A stretch of 64,000 bases of DNA from Neolewinella marina. Lineage in GTDB: Bacteria > Bacteroidota > Bacteroidia > Chitinophagales > Saprospiraceae. Below, one piece after another: positions 8,220-17,553 of this stretch (the stretch's first letter is position 1; each line of letters begins with the position of its first letter). The position numbers and the translations under genes are program-made. Where the stretch lies: positions 434,001 through 498,000 of the forward strand of contig NZ_PDLO01000003.1 of the NCBI RefSeq assembly GCF_002631205.1. The letters run 5' to 3'. A model generated the notes under the pieces. That model had not been told where the DNA came from. It saw only the letters and a program-made list of their open reading frames with translations, and did no database searches.

Positions 8220-9629
8220 ATGGCCAAAGTCAAAGTAGCGTTCTTCTGTACCAACTGCGGAGCGGAGAGTCCCAAGTGGATGGGACAATGCACCTCCTGC
8301 AAATCGTGGAATACCCTGGTGGAGGAGAAGGTGGTGCAAACCAAGAACGACCGCATTACCCAGCAGCCGGACTGGCGTTCGGTGGGCAACGGAGCCGCCG
8401 CGGCCGCCGCCGGGCCCATCGGGAAGGGGCCACGCCCCGTACGCCTCGACGAAGTGACGGCCGGGGAGGTGCAGCGGCTGATCGCACCCGACCGCGAACT
8501 CAACCGCGTGCTGGGCGGCGGCATCGTCCCCGGCAGCATCGTGCTGTTTGGCGGCCAACCCGGCATTGGGAAATCCACCCTGCTGTTGCAACTGGCCCTG
8601 CGCCTCGGCAAGCGGGTGCTCTACGTCAGCGGGGAGGAAAGCGAGGAGCAGATCAAGATGCGGGCCGACCGCCTCGGGGGCTCCATGGACAACTGCTACC
8701 TCCTCACTGAAACGAATACCGACAAGCTGCTCAAGCACGCGGCCAACCTGAAACCCGACCTGGTGATCGCCGATTCCATCCAGACCCTCGCCAGTCCCCA
8801 CGTGGAAAGCATGGCGGGCACGGTAAGCCAGGTACGGGAATGTGCCGCCGAGCTGCAACGCTTCGCGAAGGAAAGCGGGATACCCGTCTTCCTCATCGGC
8901 CACATTACGAAAGAGGGCAGCATCGCCGGGCCTAAATTGCTGGAACACATCGTGGATGCCGTCCTGCAGTTCGAGGGGGACCGCAACTACACCTACCGCA
9001 TCCTGCGCACCCTGAAGAACCGCTTCGGCTCCACCGACGAGCTCGGCATCTATCAGATGGAGACCGAAGGCCTGCGGGAAGTGTCCAACCCCAGCGAGCT
9101 GCTGCTGAGCGAGCGGGACGAGAACCTGTCGGGTTCCGCCGTATGTGCCACCCTGGAAGGGATGCGCCCCATGCTGATCGAGGTGCAGGCACTGGTTAGC
9201 GCGGCCGTTTACGGTACGCCCCAGCGGTCGGCTACCGGATTTGACCTGCGGCGGTTGTCGATGCTGTTGGCCGTTTTGGAGAAGCGGGCGGGACTTTCGC
9301 TGGGCAACCAGGACGTGTTTCTGAATATCGCCGGCGGACTGCGGGTGGACGATCCGGCGATCGACCTGTCCATCATCGCGGCGCTGCTTTCTTCGGCCCA
9401 GGACGTCATGGTTTCTCCCGATCTCTGCTTCGCCGGCGAGGTGGGGCTGAGCGGGGAGATCCGGGCCGTCACCCGCATCGAGCAGCGCATTCAGGAGGCC
9501 GACCGCCTGGGCTTCCGGGGCATCTATGTCAGCAAGTACAATGTGAAAGGAATTGACCCGGACCGCTACAGTATCCGCATCCATACCGTAGCTACGGTGA
9601 GGGAGCTCTACGAGGAGTTGTTCGCCTAA
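8220..9629 (+). CDS. radA: DNA repair protein RadA
   Basis: RadA is a RecA-like, DnaB-like helicase that drives branch migration during recombinational repair. From the ATG at 8220 the protein has 469 residues, near the family norm. It has an N-terminal zinc finger (C10, C13, C24, C27), Walker A GGQPGIGKST at about 111-120, the RadA-specific KNRFG motif near 266, and a C-terminal Lon-protease-like domain that ends near YEELFA. An upstream in-frame TTG (8187) would add MWYLVPVKPQE, which is not family-like. The gene ends four bases inside the convergent HlyD-type gene. Confidence 0.94.
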   Translation: MAKVKVAFFCTNCGAESPKWMGQCTSCKSWNTLVEEKVVQTKNDRITQQPDWRSVGNGAAAAAAGPIGKGPRPVRLDEVTAGEVQRLIAPDRELNRVLGGGIVPGSIVLFGGQPGIGKSTLLLQLALRLGKRVLYVSGEESEEQIKMRADRLGGSMDNCYLLTETNTDKLLKHAANLKPDLVIADSIQTLASPHVESMAGTVSQVRECAAELQRFAKESGIPVFLIGHITKEGSIAGPKLLEHIVDAVLQFEGDRNYTYRILRTLKNRFGSTDELGIYQMETEGLREVSNPSELLLSERDENLSGSAVCATLEGMRPMLIEVQALVSAAVYGTPQRSATGFDLRRLSMLLAVLEKRAGLSLGNQDVFLNIAGGLRVDDPAIDLSIIAALLSSAQDVMVSPDLCFAGEVGLSGEIRAVTRIEQRIQEADRLGFRGIYVSKYNVKGIDPDRYSIRIHTVATVRELYEELFA

Positions 9630-10885
9630 AAGACCGACAGCAGCCGGTTCAGGAGTCGCCGCTGGTCGACGATTACTGTCGCATCACCCTGGAGGAAAGG
9701 GTCGGGGGTGATGGAGTGCCCGGTGCTGGTAACCAGCCCCTTGGGAAAGGCCACCTGCACCGGGATCTTGCCCTCTACGGGGACCAGTCCGACGGAAGCA
9801 ATCTGTCCGGTTACCGAGCCGTACTCCAGGGCCGGCCACTTCGGAAAATCCACCACCACCCGCTGCCCGGCCTCGATGCGGCCGCTGCCGCGAACGTCGA
9901 GTTCCATGCGGCCGATGGTGCCGCCGGCGTTGAGGGGCAGAACCGTGGCCAGGAGTTTGCCTTCGGCCAGGTAGTTTCCTTCCTGCACCTCCGGGCTCAG
10001 CACCACCTTGCCGGCTACCGGACTCACCGTGGTATAGTCCCGTTTCCAGCGGGTGACGGCGTTCTGCAGCGCGTCGTAGGCCTCCCGCAATTCGATGCCG
10101 GCCTGCTGGGTGCTGCCCTGCTGGCCGGAGCGGTAGGATTCAATCTGGTTGCGCATCAGTTCCACGGCGAAGCTCGTCGACCGCAGTTTGCTGGTGTTCC
10201 TTTGCAGGTCTTCCTCGGCCCGCTCCAGTCGCTGCTGGGCACTGGTGAGCCGTTCGGTGAACTGTACGCCATTGGTGGAGAGCTCTTCCTCGCGGTCCAG
10301 GGCCACCCGGGCGTTAACGACTTCATCCCGGAGGGTTTCCTCCCGACCCCGCAGCACCCTTACTTCCCGTTCTTCCCGGGCAATCATGGCCTCCAGTTCC
10401 TTGGAGGTGTAGGCGTCAAGGCGGCGGGCGGCCAGGTTGCGGTAGAGGGCCTGCTTTTCCTGGAACTGGTAAACGGCGTCCTGCATATCGCCCAGGACCA
10501 GGGTGGGGGGGATGTCCAGCAGCAGCAGGGCGCTGGGTTCCAGGCTCTTCTGGTTCAGCAGTTGATCCTCCAGATAAAGCACGTGCTCGAAGCGGGCCTC
10601 GCCCCGGCGGGCCACCAGCAAGGTCTGACCGGCCTCTACGGTATCGCCGCTGGCCACGAGCAGCCGCTGCACGTCGAACCCCTGCTTGGCTTCCAGCTGG
10701 CGGGGCGGGTCGACGGTGGTGAGTACCAGCTCGCCGCGCAGGGTGGTGGGGTAATGGTAAAAGGAGGCAAGGATGACCAAGCCGGCGATGAGGCCGGCCA
10801 GCAGAAGGGTACCGTTGCGCATCACCCACCCGGCGGGGGTGCCGATGATCTCGTTGACTTCCTGGGAGCGTTGGGCGGGTTCCAT
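9626..10885 (-). CDS. HlyD-family membrane fusion protein (adaptor of the adjacent ABC exporter)
   Basis: The ATG at 10885 is preferred over an upstream TTG at 10900, because it follows the ABC transporter stop by four bases. The protein has 419 residues: a short cytoplasmic N-terminus, one membrane helix (about 25-43, TLLLAGLIAGLVILAS), a lipoyl/barrel-sandwich half (LEAKQGFDVQRLLVASGDTV), a long alpha-helical hairpin (about 150-270, rich in E, R, L), the second lipoyl half (VSPVAGKVVLSPEV), and a terminal beta-barrel. This is the layout of adaptors that link an inner-membrane exporter to an outer-membrane channel. The outer-membrane partner is not in the window. Confidence 0.85.
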   Translation of the reverse strand: MEPAQRSQEVNEIIGTPAGWVMRNGTLLLAGLIAGLVILASFYHYPTTLRGELVLTTVDPPRQLEAKQGFDVQRLLVASGDTVEAGQTLLVARRGEARFEHVLYLEDQLLNQKSLEPSALLLLDIPPTLVLGDMQDAVYQFQEKQALYRNLAARRLDAYTSKELEAMIAREEREVRVLRGREETLRDEVVNARVALDREEELSTNGVQFTERLTSAQQRLERAEEDLQRNTSKLRSTSFAVELMRNQIESYRSGQQGSTQQAGIELREAYDALQNAVTRWKRDYTTVSPVAGKVVLSPEVQEGNYLAEGKLLATVLPLNAGGTIGRMELDVRGSGRIEAGQRVVVDFPKWPALEYGSVTGQIASVGLVPVEGKIPVQVAFPKGLVTSTGHSITPDPFLQGDATVIVDQRRLLNRLLSVF

Positions 10886-10889
10886 AGCG

Positions 10890-13088
10890 TCAGCTGCCAA
10901 GCAGGGTTTGGTTCTTGACCAGGCGGTAGTAACTGTTGCGACCGGCCATCAGATCGGAGTGGCTGCCCCTCTCGACAACTTTGCCGTCCTCCACCACGAT
11001 GATGTGGTCGGCCTGCTCGAAAGTGGCGTAGCGGTGGGCCACGATGACGACGGTGGAGCCGCGCAGGTATTCGAAGAGGTTGTCCATGATGGTCACCTCG
11101 GTGAAGGCGTCCAGGCCACTGGTGGGCTCATCGAGGAAGACGAAGGGGGGCTGGTGGTAGATGGCCCGGGCGATCAGGATGCGCTGCTGCTCCCCCTTGC
11201 TGAGACTTGCTCCGCTGGCCCCGATGCGGGTGTGGTAGCCTTCGGGTAGCCGCTCGATGAACCGCTCGGCCTGAGCGATCTTCACCGCCCGCAGCAGCCG
11301 GTGCTCGTCGATGACGCCTTCCCCCATCACGATGTTGCGGGCCACGGTGTCGCTGAAGATGTAGCCGTCCTGGCTCACCACCCCAAGGTTCTTGCGCCAG
11401 AAGGCGGGATCGATGCTGCTCAGCTTGGTGCCGTCGAGGAGTACCTCGCCCTCCAGGGGTTGGTAGAAACCGATGAGCAGCTTCAGCAGGGTGGATTTTC
11501 CGCTGCCGGAAGCCCCTACGATGGCGGTGATCTTGCCGGCCGGGATGTCGGCGTTCACCTGGTGGAGGACGGTGGCGGCGCCCGGGGAATTGTAGCGGAA
11601 GGAAACGTCGCGCAGGGCCAGGTGACCTTCTCCGGGAATGACGCTCAGCCGGTGGCCGTCGCCGGAGTGCTCGTCTTCCTTGTTGTAGATCTCGTTCATC
11701 CGCTCCAGGCTGATCGCGCTTTCCTGGTAGCCGCGGAAGAACTCGCTCAGGTCTTCAATCGGGCTGTTCAGCTGGGCCACGATGTAGTGGATGGCGACCA
11801 GCGCCCCGATGGTGAGGGAACCGTCGACCACGGCCAGGGCGGCCACGAGGGTGATGGACAGGTTCTTGACCGTATCGATGAGGTTGCCCGCGGTGCGCTG
11901 GTACTGGTCGAGCTTGTTCAGCTTCAGGCGGGTCTGGTAGAGGCCGGCCCGGCGGCGTTCCCAGGCCCAGCGCTTGTGGCGGGCGGCGTCGTTCTGTTTG
12001 ATCTCCTCGATGCCTTCGATGATCTCCATCAGCTGCTCCTTGTTCCGGGCCGACTGCTCGAAATAGCGGAAATCCAGTTCGCGGCGGTGGCGCTGCAGAT
12101 AGCCCACCCAGAGGAAGTTGATGAGGGTGCCGAACAGAAAGATGGCGAAGATGGTCAGGTTCCAGATCGCCAGTACCACGGCGAAGACCAGGAAGTTGAG
12201 GAGGTTGAACACCCGCAGCAGGGTAGTGCCCGTCATGAAGTCCTGCAACCGCTCGTGGTCGCTCAGCCGCTGGAAGATGTCGCCCCGGCTGCGGCTGTCG
12301 AAGAACTCCATCGGCAGCCGGGTCAGTTTGCTGATGTAGTCGCTGACGAGGCTCACGTCGACCCGCCCGCCAATGTGGGTGAGGATGTACTGTCGCAAGG
12401 CCCCCAAGAGGATCATGGTGAACAGCAGCACCGCCTGGGCCACCACCACCAGGACGATGAAGTGGGGGTCGTTCAGGACGATGCCGAAGTCGACCATGCT
12501 CTTGAGCAGGAAGGGCATGGCCAACTGCAGCAGCAGCGCCAGCAGGAGTCCTCCCCCCAGGTTGGTGAGGAGTTTGCTGTAGTTGAGCACGTACTGCAGC
12601 ACGTAGCGGATGCTGCTCTCGTCGTTGCCTACGGGCTGCCGCTGGCGGAAGGCCGGAGTAGGTTCGAGCACCAGCACGTTGCCGACGTACTCATTGTTGT
12701 CGTTCACCCCGTGCGACCAACCCGCCACGAAAGCTACGCGGTCGAGTTCCGTCTTGCCCACCGAGGGGTCGGGGTCGGCGATGGAGAAGCGGCCGTCCTT
12801 TACGCCGTAGAGTACCACAAAGTGATCGCCCTTCCAGGGCAGGATGCAGGGGGTGGGGATCTCGTCTTCCATCTGCTGCAGGCTGGCCGGTAGGGCCAGG
12901 GTTTGCAGTCCGATGCTTTCGGCTCCCTCGCTGATGCCCAGCAGGCTTACCCCTTCGCGGCTGATGCGGGTGCGTTCGCGCAACTCCTCCAGCCCGTATT
13001 CCTGCCCGTGCGCCCTCGCCACCATCCTCAGGCAGGCGGCGCCGCAGTCCATTTCCTCAAACTGCTGGTAATAGGTAAATCCGAGCAT
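10890..13088 (-). CDS. ABC exporter with N-terminal C39 peptidase domain
   Basis: The start at ATG 13088 gives MLGFTYYQQFEEMDCGAAC, the normal beginning of a C39 peptidase domain; longer frames upstream are not family-like. The domain order in 732 residues is C39 peptidase (Cys15, His89 in KGDHF, Asp near 105-107 in IADPDP), a six-helix ABC membrane domain (about 165-450), and an ATPase domain with Walker A GASGSGKST near 525, signature LSKGEQQR, and Walker B FVFLDEPTSGLD. Such exporters clip double-glycine leaders from small peptides and secrete them. The catalytic residues are all present, so cleavage activity is likely. The HlyD adaptor follows four bases downstream. No GG-leader precursor was found nearby. 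Confidence 0.9.
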   Translation of the reverse strand: MLGFTYYQQFEEMDCGAACLRMVARAHGQEYGLEELRERTRISREGVSLLGISEGAESIGLQTLALPASLQQMEDEIPTPCILPWKGDHFVVLYGVKDGRFSIADPDPSVGKTELDRVAFVAGWSHGVNDNNEYVGNVLVLEPTPAFRQRQPVGNDESSIRYVLQYVLNYSKLLTNLGGGLLLALLLQLAMPFLLKSMVDFGIVLNDPHFIVLVVVAQAVLLFTMILLGALRQYILTHIGGRVDVSLVSDYISKLTRLPMEFFDSRSRGDIFQRLSDHERLQDFMTGTTLLRVFNLLNFLVFAVVLAIWNLTIFAIFLFGTLINFLWVGYLQRHRRELDFRYFEQSARNKEQLMEIIEGIEEIKQNDAARHKRWAWERRRAGLYQTRLKLNKLDQYQRTAGNLIDTVKNLSITLVAALAVVDGSLTIGALVAIHYIVAQLNSPIEDLSEFFRGYQESAISLERMNEIYNKEDEHSGDGHRLSVIPGEGHLALRDVSFRYNSPGAATVLHQVNADIPAGKITAIVGASGSGKSTLLKLLIGFYQPLEGEVLLDGTKLSSIDPAFWRKNLGVVSQDGYIFSDTVARNIVMGEGVIDEHRLLRAVKIAQAERFIERLPEGYHTRIGASGASLSKGEQQRILIARAIYHQPPFVFLDEPTSGLDAFTEVTIMDNLFEYLRGSTVVIVAHRYATFEQADHIIVVEDGKVVERGSHSDLMAGRNSYYRLVKNQTLLGS

Positions 13089-13094
13089 GATGGG

Positions 13095-13102
13095 TAAAGA
13101 TA
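13095..13102 (-). promoter_or_regulatory. possible -7 element of the C39 ABC exporter operon (one mismatch)
   Basis: Minus-strand TATCTTTA differs from TAnnTTTG only in the last base and lies 6 bases before the ATG at 13088. It sits back to back with the mnmA promoter element at 13128-13135. Confidence 0.4.
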
Positions 13103-13127
13103 GCAACTTCCCCCCGCCCCAAACCGT

Positions 13128-13135
13128 TACCTTTG
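13128..13135 (+). promoter_or_regulatory. -7 promoter element of mnmA
   Basis: TACCTTTG is a perfect TAnnTTTG match. It overlaps an upstream in-frame start (13133), which argues that the real mnmA start is the ATG at 13184, about 49 bases downstream. Confidence 0.6.
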
Positions 13136-13183
13136 CTTTCCGTTTTGGCCGGGCCCTTGAACCCGCGCGAAAATCAAGTGAGC

Positions 13184-14287
13184 ATGAGCAAATTAGGACG
13201 CGTGCTGGTCGCCATGAGCGGCGGCATTGACAGCACGGTAACGGCCATGATCCTGCACGAGCAGGGTTACGAGGTTGTAGGCATAACGATGAAAACCTGG
13301 GATTATGCCAATTCCGGGGGTACAAAAAAGGAAACCGGCTGCTGCAGCCTGGATTCCATCAACGACGCCCGGGCCGTGGCCGTGGAAATGGGCTTCCCCC
13401 ACTTCATCATCGACATACGCGACGAGTTCGGCGACCACGTAATCGACAACTTTGTCGACGAGTACATGGCCGGCCGTACCCCCAACCCCTGCGTGCTCTG
13501 CAACACCCACATCAAGTGGAGCGCCCTGCTCAAGCGGGCCGACGCCATGGACTGCGAGTTTATCGCCACGGGCCACTACGCCCAGCTGCGGCAAACCGAG
13601 GCCGGGCGGTGGCACGTCCGCAAAAGCGCCGACGACCGCAAGGACCAGAGCTACGTCCTCTGGGGGCTGAGCCAGGAGTGCATGGCGCGCAGCCGCTTCC
13701 CCCTGGGTCACATGACCAAACCCGAGGTACGGCAGCTGGCCTACGACTTCGGCTACGAGGAACTGAGCAAGAAAGCCGAGAGCTTCGAGATCTGCTTCGT
13801 GCCCGACAACGACTACCGCGGCTTCCTGAAGCGGCGGCTGCCGGAGCTGGAAAAGCAGGTAGCCGGAGGCAAGTTCGTCAATACGGCAGGGGAGGTGATC
13901 GGTACCCACGACGGCTACCCCTTCTATACCATTGGCCAGCGCAAGGGCCTGGGGCAGGCCTTCGGACAGCCGATGTACGTCACCAAGATTGATGCCGATA
14001 CCAATACGGTGACCCTGGGACCGGTGGATGCCCTCGTCAAGAACGGCATGCTGGTGGGTGGGGCCACCCTGCAGAAGTACGCCGAGCTGCCCGCCGACGG
14101 ACTGGAACTCGTAACGAAGGTGAGGTACAAGGATGCCGGCACCCTCAGTCAGGTGTCCCAACTGTCGCCGAGTCAGTTCGCGGTCGACTTCTACGCCAAC
14201 GTCCGCGGCGTAGCCCCCGGTCAAAGTGCCGTCTTCTACGAAGGAGACGACGTGGTTGGCGGCGGACTCATCCACGCCTCCCGCTAG
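13184..14287 (+). CDS. mnmA: tRNA-specific 2-thiouridylase MnmA
   Basis: MnmA thiolates U34 of tRNA-Lys, -Glu and -Gln at the wobble base using ATP and sulfur relayed from a cysteine desulfurase. The protein has 367 residues from ATG 13184. It shows the PP-loop SGGIDS at 12-17, the first catalytic Cys in TPNPCVLCN, the second in FEICFVPDNDYR, and a C-terminal barrel beginning around the GQRKGLG segment. A Cys pair in ETGCCSLDS is also present early in the protein. The upstream extension to 13133 crosses a promoter element and is rejected. Confidence 0.94.
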   Translation: MSKLGRVLVAMSGGIDSTVTAMILHEQGYEVVGITMKTWDYANSGGTKKETGCCSLDSINDARAVAVEMGFPHFIIDIRDEFGDHVIDNFVDEYMAGRTPNPCVLCNTHIKWSALLKRADAMDCEFIATGHYAQLRQTEAGRWHVRKSADDRKDQSYVLWGLSQECMARSRFPLGHMTKPEVRQLAYDFGYEELSKKAESFEICFVPDNDYRGFLKRRLPELEKQVAGGKFVNTAGEVIGTHDGYPFYTIGQRKGLGQAFGQPMYVTKIDADTNTVTLGPVDALVKNGMLVGGATLQKYAELPADGLELVTKVRYKDAGTLSQVSQLSPSQFAVDFYANVRGVAPGQSAVFYEGDDVVGGGLIHASR

Positions 14288-14289
14288 GA

Positions 14290-15726
14290 TTATTTTCCCT
14301 TGGGGATTGGGGGCGGCCCCTCCGGTAGGATGGCCTGGTACACGGCACCGCCTTTCCGTTCCCGGAACTCCGCTTGCATGGCCGTAACCGTTTCGTGCGA
14401 CCGGTACAGGTCGTAGGCCGTCAGGGCCAGGGCCTTGGCCGCCTGCAACATACCCTTGTGTCCGATACTCATCCCGCCGCAGGCCACCACGGCCCAACTG
14501 TGCCAGGGCGTACCGATGGGCGCGGTGGTCACGCCGAGGCGAATCTCGGGGACCAGCCAGCTGACGTCCCCCACGTCAGAACTGGCACCTCCGGGGTTTT
14601 CCAGGGTTTCCCTGAGGGGGTGGATGGTTCCGTCGAGGCCCCGCTGCTCCTTGCCGGTGGCTTCCTGGATGGCCTGGGCGAAGGCAATTTCCTCGTCGGT
14701 GTACTCGATATCTCCCAGCAGCTCAAGGTTCTGCTGCATCACCGCACCACCCGTGCGGTTGACGAGTACCTCGTGCAATCCGCTGACCAGGGTGATCTGG
14801 TAGTCGACGTCCGCCATCGTGGCCGCGCCTTCGGCGATCTTCCTGACGCGCGCGTAGGTGGCCAGCATGCCGTCCCGCTTGCTGTCGCGCACCCGCACCC
14901 AGAAACGGGCGTAGTCCGGTACCACGTTTACCACGTCACCGGCCTGCTGCATGTGGGTGTGGATGCGGACGCTGGGGCGTACGTGCTCGCGATAGGCATT
15001 GATACCGGCCGACATCAGCTCCATGGCGTCGGCGGCGCTGCGTCCGTTCCAGGGGTCCGCCGCGGCGTGGGCCGCCTGCCCGCGGAATTCAACGACGAAG
15101 TCCACCAGGGCCAGTGAGCTCTGCACGTCGGCTTCCGTCTTGTCGGCGGGGTGCCAGTCCAGGCAGGCGTCCAGGTCATCGAAAAAGCCCTCCCGGGCCA
15201 GGTACAGTTTGCCGAAGTACTTTTCCTCCGCCGGGGTGCCGTAGTAGCGGATCGTACCGCTGATCTCTCCACGGTCCATCGCTTCCTTGACGGCGATCGC
15301 CGCGGCCAGGCTGCCCACCCCAAAGAGGTTGTGGCCGCAACCATGGCCGGCGGCCCCTTCCCGCAGGGGTGCCTTTTTGGGACGGGCCTGCTGGCTGGTG
15401 CCCGGCAGGGCATCAAATTCCCCCAGGATGCCGATGATCGGCTCGCCCGATCCGTACTCCGCGGTGAAGGCGGTGGGCATGCCCGCCAGATTGCGCGAAA
15501 CACGAAATCCTACCTGTTCGGCGTAATCAGCCAGGATCCTGGCGCTGGCTTCTTCTTCAAAGGCCGTCTCGGCCAGGGCCCAGATAGCATCGGACATCTC
15601 GATGTACCGGGAAGCGCGGGAATCCACCGATTCCACCAGGCGGGCTTTGGCGGCAGACATCTGCTGGGCGTGACCGAAGGTTCCAGCGATGAGGAGAAAT
15701 ACCAGGGTCAGGAAAAGGTGGTGCAT
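14290..15726 (-). CDS. exported M20-family amidohydrolase (AbgB-like)
   Basis: This is a 478-residue zinc peptidase-fold enzyme with an N-terminal signal peptide (HLFLTLVFLLIAGTFGHA, cleavage before QQM), so it probably acts in the periplasm or outside. The metal-binding signatures are EFDALPG, GHGCGHN near 137-143 and EEKYFG. The dimerisation domain lies in the middle (about 215-330). The closest remembered relative is the AbgB subunit of p-aminobenzoyl-glutamate hydrolase, with related amidohydrolases that deacylate aminoacyl or indole-acyl conjugates. The substrate is not determined. It is convergent with mnmA, three bases apart. Confidence 0.85.
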   Translation of the reverse strand: MHHLFLTLVFLLIAGTFGHAQQMSAAKARLVESVDSRASRYIEMSDAIWALAETAFEEEASARILADYAEQVGFRVSRNLAGMPTAFTAEYGSGEPIIGILGEFDALPGTSQQARPKKAPLREGAAGHGCGHNLFGVGSLAAAIAVKEAMDRGEISGTIRYYGTPAEEKYFGKLYLAREGFFDDLDACLDWHPADKTEADVQSSLALVDFVVEFRGQAAHAAADPWNGRSAADAMELMSAGINAYREHVRPSVRIHTHMQQAGDVVNVVPDYARFWVRVRDSKRDGMLATYARVRKIAEGAATMADVDYQITLVSGLHEVLVNRTGGAVMQQNLELLGDIEYTDEEIAFAQAIQEATGKEQRGLDGTIHPLRETLENPGGASSDVGDVSWLVPEIRLGVTTAPIGTPWHSWAVVACGGMSIGHKGMLQAAKALALTAYDLYRSHETVTAMQAEFRERKGGAVYQAILPEGPPPIPKGK

Positions 15727-15779
15727 GGCGTAGGATTGATGCCCTTAAGGTACCGTGCCAAGCTCATTCTTCCGCCCGG

Positions 15780-16928
15780 TCAGGAAGCGCTGCCGGTGTA
15801 CATATCGTAACGACAGAAGCGGGCCTCAACGGGACCGTTCATGAGGGGGACCTTACGCGTAGTTCTTAGCCCCACCCGCTTCACCGCGGCGGAATTGGCC
15901 GAGATCAGCCAGGCGGTGTAGCCGGCCCAGTGGGTCTTGAGGTTGTCGCCGATTTCCTGGTAGAGCCCTTCGATGTCCCCCGTTTGCAGGCGCATTTCGT
16001 AGGGTGGGTTGGTAACCATCAGACCACCTTCCGTGCCCTGGGGCGGACGCAGGTCGGCGAAGGAGGATTCTACCAGGGTCACCTGGGGCAATACGCCGCA
16101 GCGGTCAAAGGTGGCCCGGCTGATGGCCACGGCTACCCCGTCGATGTCCGCACCCAGTATCGGCTGGGGAGCGGGGCGGATGCGATCCAGGGCTGCCTGG
16201 CGGATGGTGGCCCAGGTGGCGCGGTCGAAATCGGGCCACCGCTCGAATCCGAAGCTGCGCAACAGGCCGGGTGCCCGCCGGGTGGCAATCAGGGCGGCTT
16301 CGGCGAGCAGGGTGCCGGATCCGCACATGGGATCCACGAAGGGTTGTTCTCCCCGGTAACCGGCAATACCGAGCATGCCGGCCGCCAGCACCTCATTGAT
16401 GGGGGCCTCGCCGGTGCGCCGGCGGTAGCCGCGGCGGTGGAGGCCATCTCCGGAGCTGTCCAGGCTCAGGGTTACTTCCCCTTCTCCGGCAATGCGCAGG
16501 TGGATGCGCATATCGGGTTGCCGTTTGTCGACGGAGGGGCGGGTACCGTACTTGTCGCGGAATTGGTCCACGATCGCGTCCTTGGTGAGCTGGGCAATAA
16601 AGTGGGTGTTGCGGAACCAGCGGCCTGGATCCACTACGTCCACGAAAAGGCTGCCCTCCGGCGCCAGATAGGGTCGCCAGTTGGTGGCCCGCAGGCGGTC
16701 ATACAGCGACTGTTCGTGGGTAACCTTAAAGGTGTCCAGGGTGACCAGTACCCTCACGGCCGTGCGCAATTCTAGGTTGGCGCGGTAGAGCAATTCCAGG
16801 TTGCCCCGGGCGGTGACGACGCGGCGGCCGGGCGTAACCTCGGAAAGGCCGAGTTCGCGGGCTTCGTCGGCGAGGGTTTCCTCCAGTCCCATCAGGGTGG
16901 GCAGGGCAAGGGTCAGGTCGTGGTGCAT
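15780..16928 (-). CDS. THUMP-domain class I methyltransferase (RlmL-like)
   Basis: The 382 residues contain an N-terminal ferredoxin-like/THUMP RNA-binding region (about 1-160) and a Rossmann methyltransferase domain. The latter carries DPMCGSGTLLAEAALIA (SAM binding) near 205-221 and the NPPY tetrapeptide in VTNPPYEMRL, the signature of base N-methylation. This matches the RlmL half of E. coli RlmKL, which makes m2G2445 in 23S rRNA. The RlmK half is missing, as is usual outside gammaproteobacteria. The exact target base is inferred from the family. Confidence 0.87.
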   Translation of the reverse strand: MHHDLTLALPTLMGLEETLADEARELGLSEVTPGRRVVTARGNLELLYRANLELRTAVRVLVTLDTFKVTHEQSLYDRLRATNWRPYLAPEGSLFVDVVDPGRWFRNTHFIAQLTKDAIVDQFRDKYGTRPSVDKRQPDMRIHLRIAGEGEVTLSLDSSGDGLHRRGYRRRTGEAPINEVLAAGMLGIAGYRGEQPFVDPMCGSGTLLAEAALIATRRAPGLLRSFGFERWPDFDRATWATIRQAALDRIRPAPQPILGADIDGVAVAISRATFDRCGVLPQVTLVESSFADLRPPQGTEGGLMVTNPPYEMRLQTGDIEGLYQEIGDNLKTHWAGYTAWLISANSAAVKRVGLRTTRKVPLMNGPVEARFCRYDMYTGSAS

Positions 16929-16965
16929 AATAAGTTGGTTGGGGTATCAGCAAATAAAAGGGGGG

Positions 16966-17553
16966 CTAGCCGGGGTATCCATCTTCCCCGCTGCCCCAGC
17001 GGAAGGTGTCTTCCAGCTCAAAGCCAGCCAGGTCGAGCACGCGGTCGACTACCGTACGAACGATCTCTTCCGGGGTGTCGGATTTCCCGTAGAAGGAAGG
17101 CACCGCCGGGCAAATGATGCCGCCGGCTTCGGTGATGGAGGTCATGTTGCGCAAGTGGATCAGGCTGTAGGGTGCCTCCCGGGGAACCAGGATCAGCCGG
17201 CGGCGCTCCTTAAGGATGACGTCGGCGGCCCGGGTGATCAGGTCGGTGCTGATGCCCGAGGCAATGCGGGCCATCAAACCCATGCTACACGGGCAGATGA
17301 TCATGGTACCGTACTGGGCCGATCCCGAAGCAAAGGGGGCCGTGAATTCCCGCTGCCCGTAGTATTCAAAACCGTAATTGCGCCACTCCTCGTCGCCCAA
17401 CTCGAATTTCCAATTGTACTTCCCGTTTTCGGTGATTACTACTCCAACGTTTTCCCAATTTGATTTTAATTGCAGCAGGCGGTCAAACAGCACCTTGGCG
17501 TACAACGAACCGCTGCTGCCACCTACGGCCACCACTATTTTTTTACGGGACAT
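16966..17553 (-). CDS. ubiX: flavin prenyltransferase UbiX
   Basis: UbiX joins dimethylallyl phosphate to reduced FMN, making the prenylated flavin cofactor of UbiD-type decarboxylases. The 195 residues start KKIVVAVGGSSGSLYAKV, the FMN-binding loop. They contain CSMGLMARIASGIS and the basic segment LKERRRLILVPREAPYS, all typical of the family. No UbiD homologue lies in the window. Because the organism has the futalosine gene mqnD (30131-30973), the partner could be the UbiD-like decarboxylase of late menaquinone synthesis. That link is an inference. Confidence 0.92.
   Translation of the reverse strand: MSRKKIVVAVGGSSGSLYAKVLFDRLLQLKSNWENVGVVITENGKYNWKFELGDEEWRNYGFEYYGQREFTAPFASGSAQYGTMIICPCSMGLMARIASGISTDLITRAADVILKERRRLILVPREAPYSLIHLRNMTSITEAGGIICPAVPSFYGKSDTPEEIVRTVVDRVLDLAGFELEDTFRWGSGEDGYPG

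Noticed and set aside
7221-9584. 787-residue open frame on the minus strand opposite the EamA transporter and radA
   Set aside because: It spans two real genes and an intergenic gap and contains no domain; GC-rich antisense artefact.
13089-13325. N-terminal extension of the C39 exporter from 13325
   Set aside because: It reads back through the mnmA start region and both promoter elements and lacks family similarity; C39 domains begin near MLGFTYYQQF.
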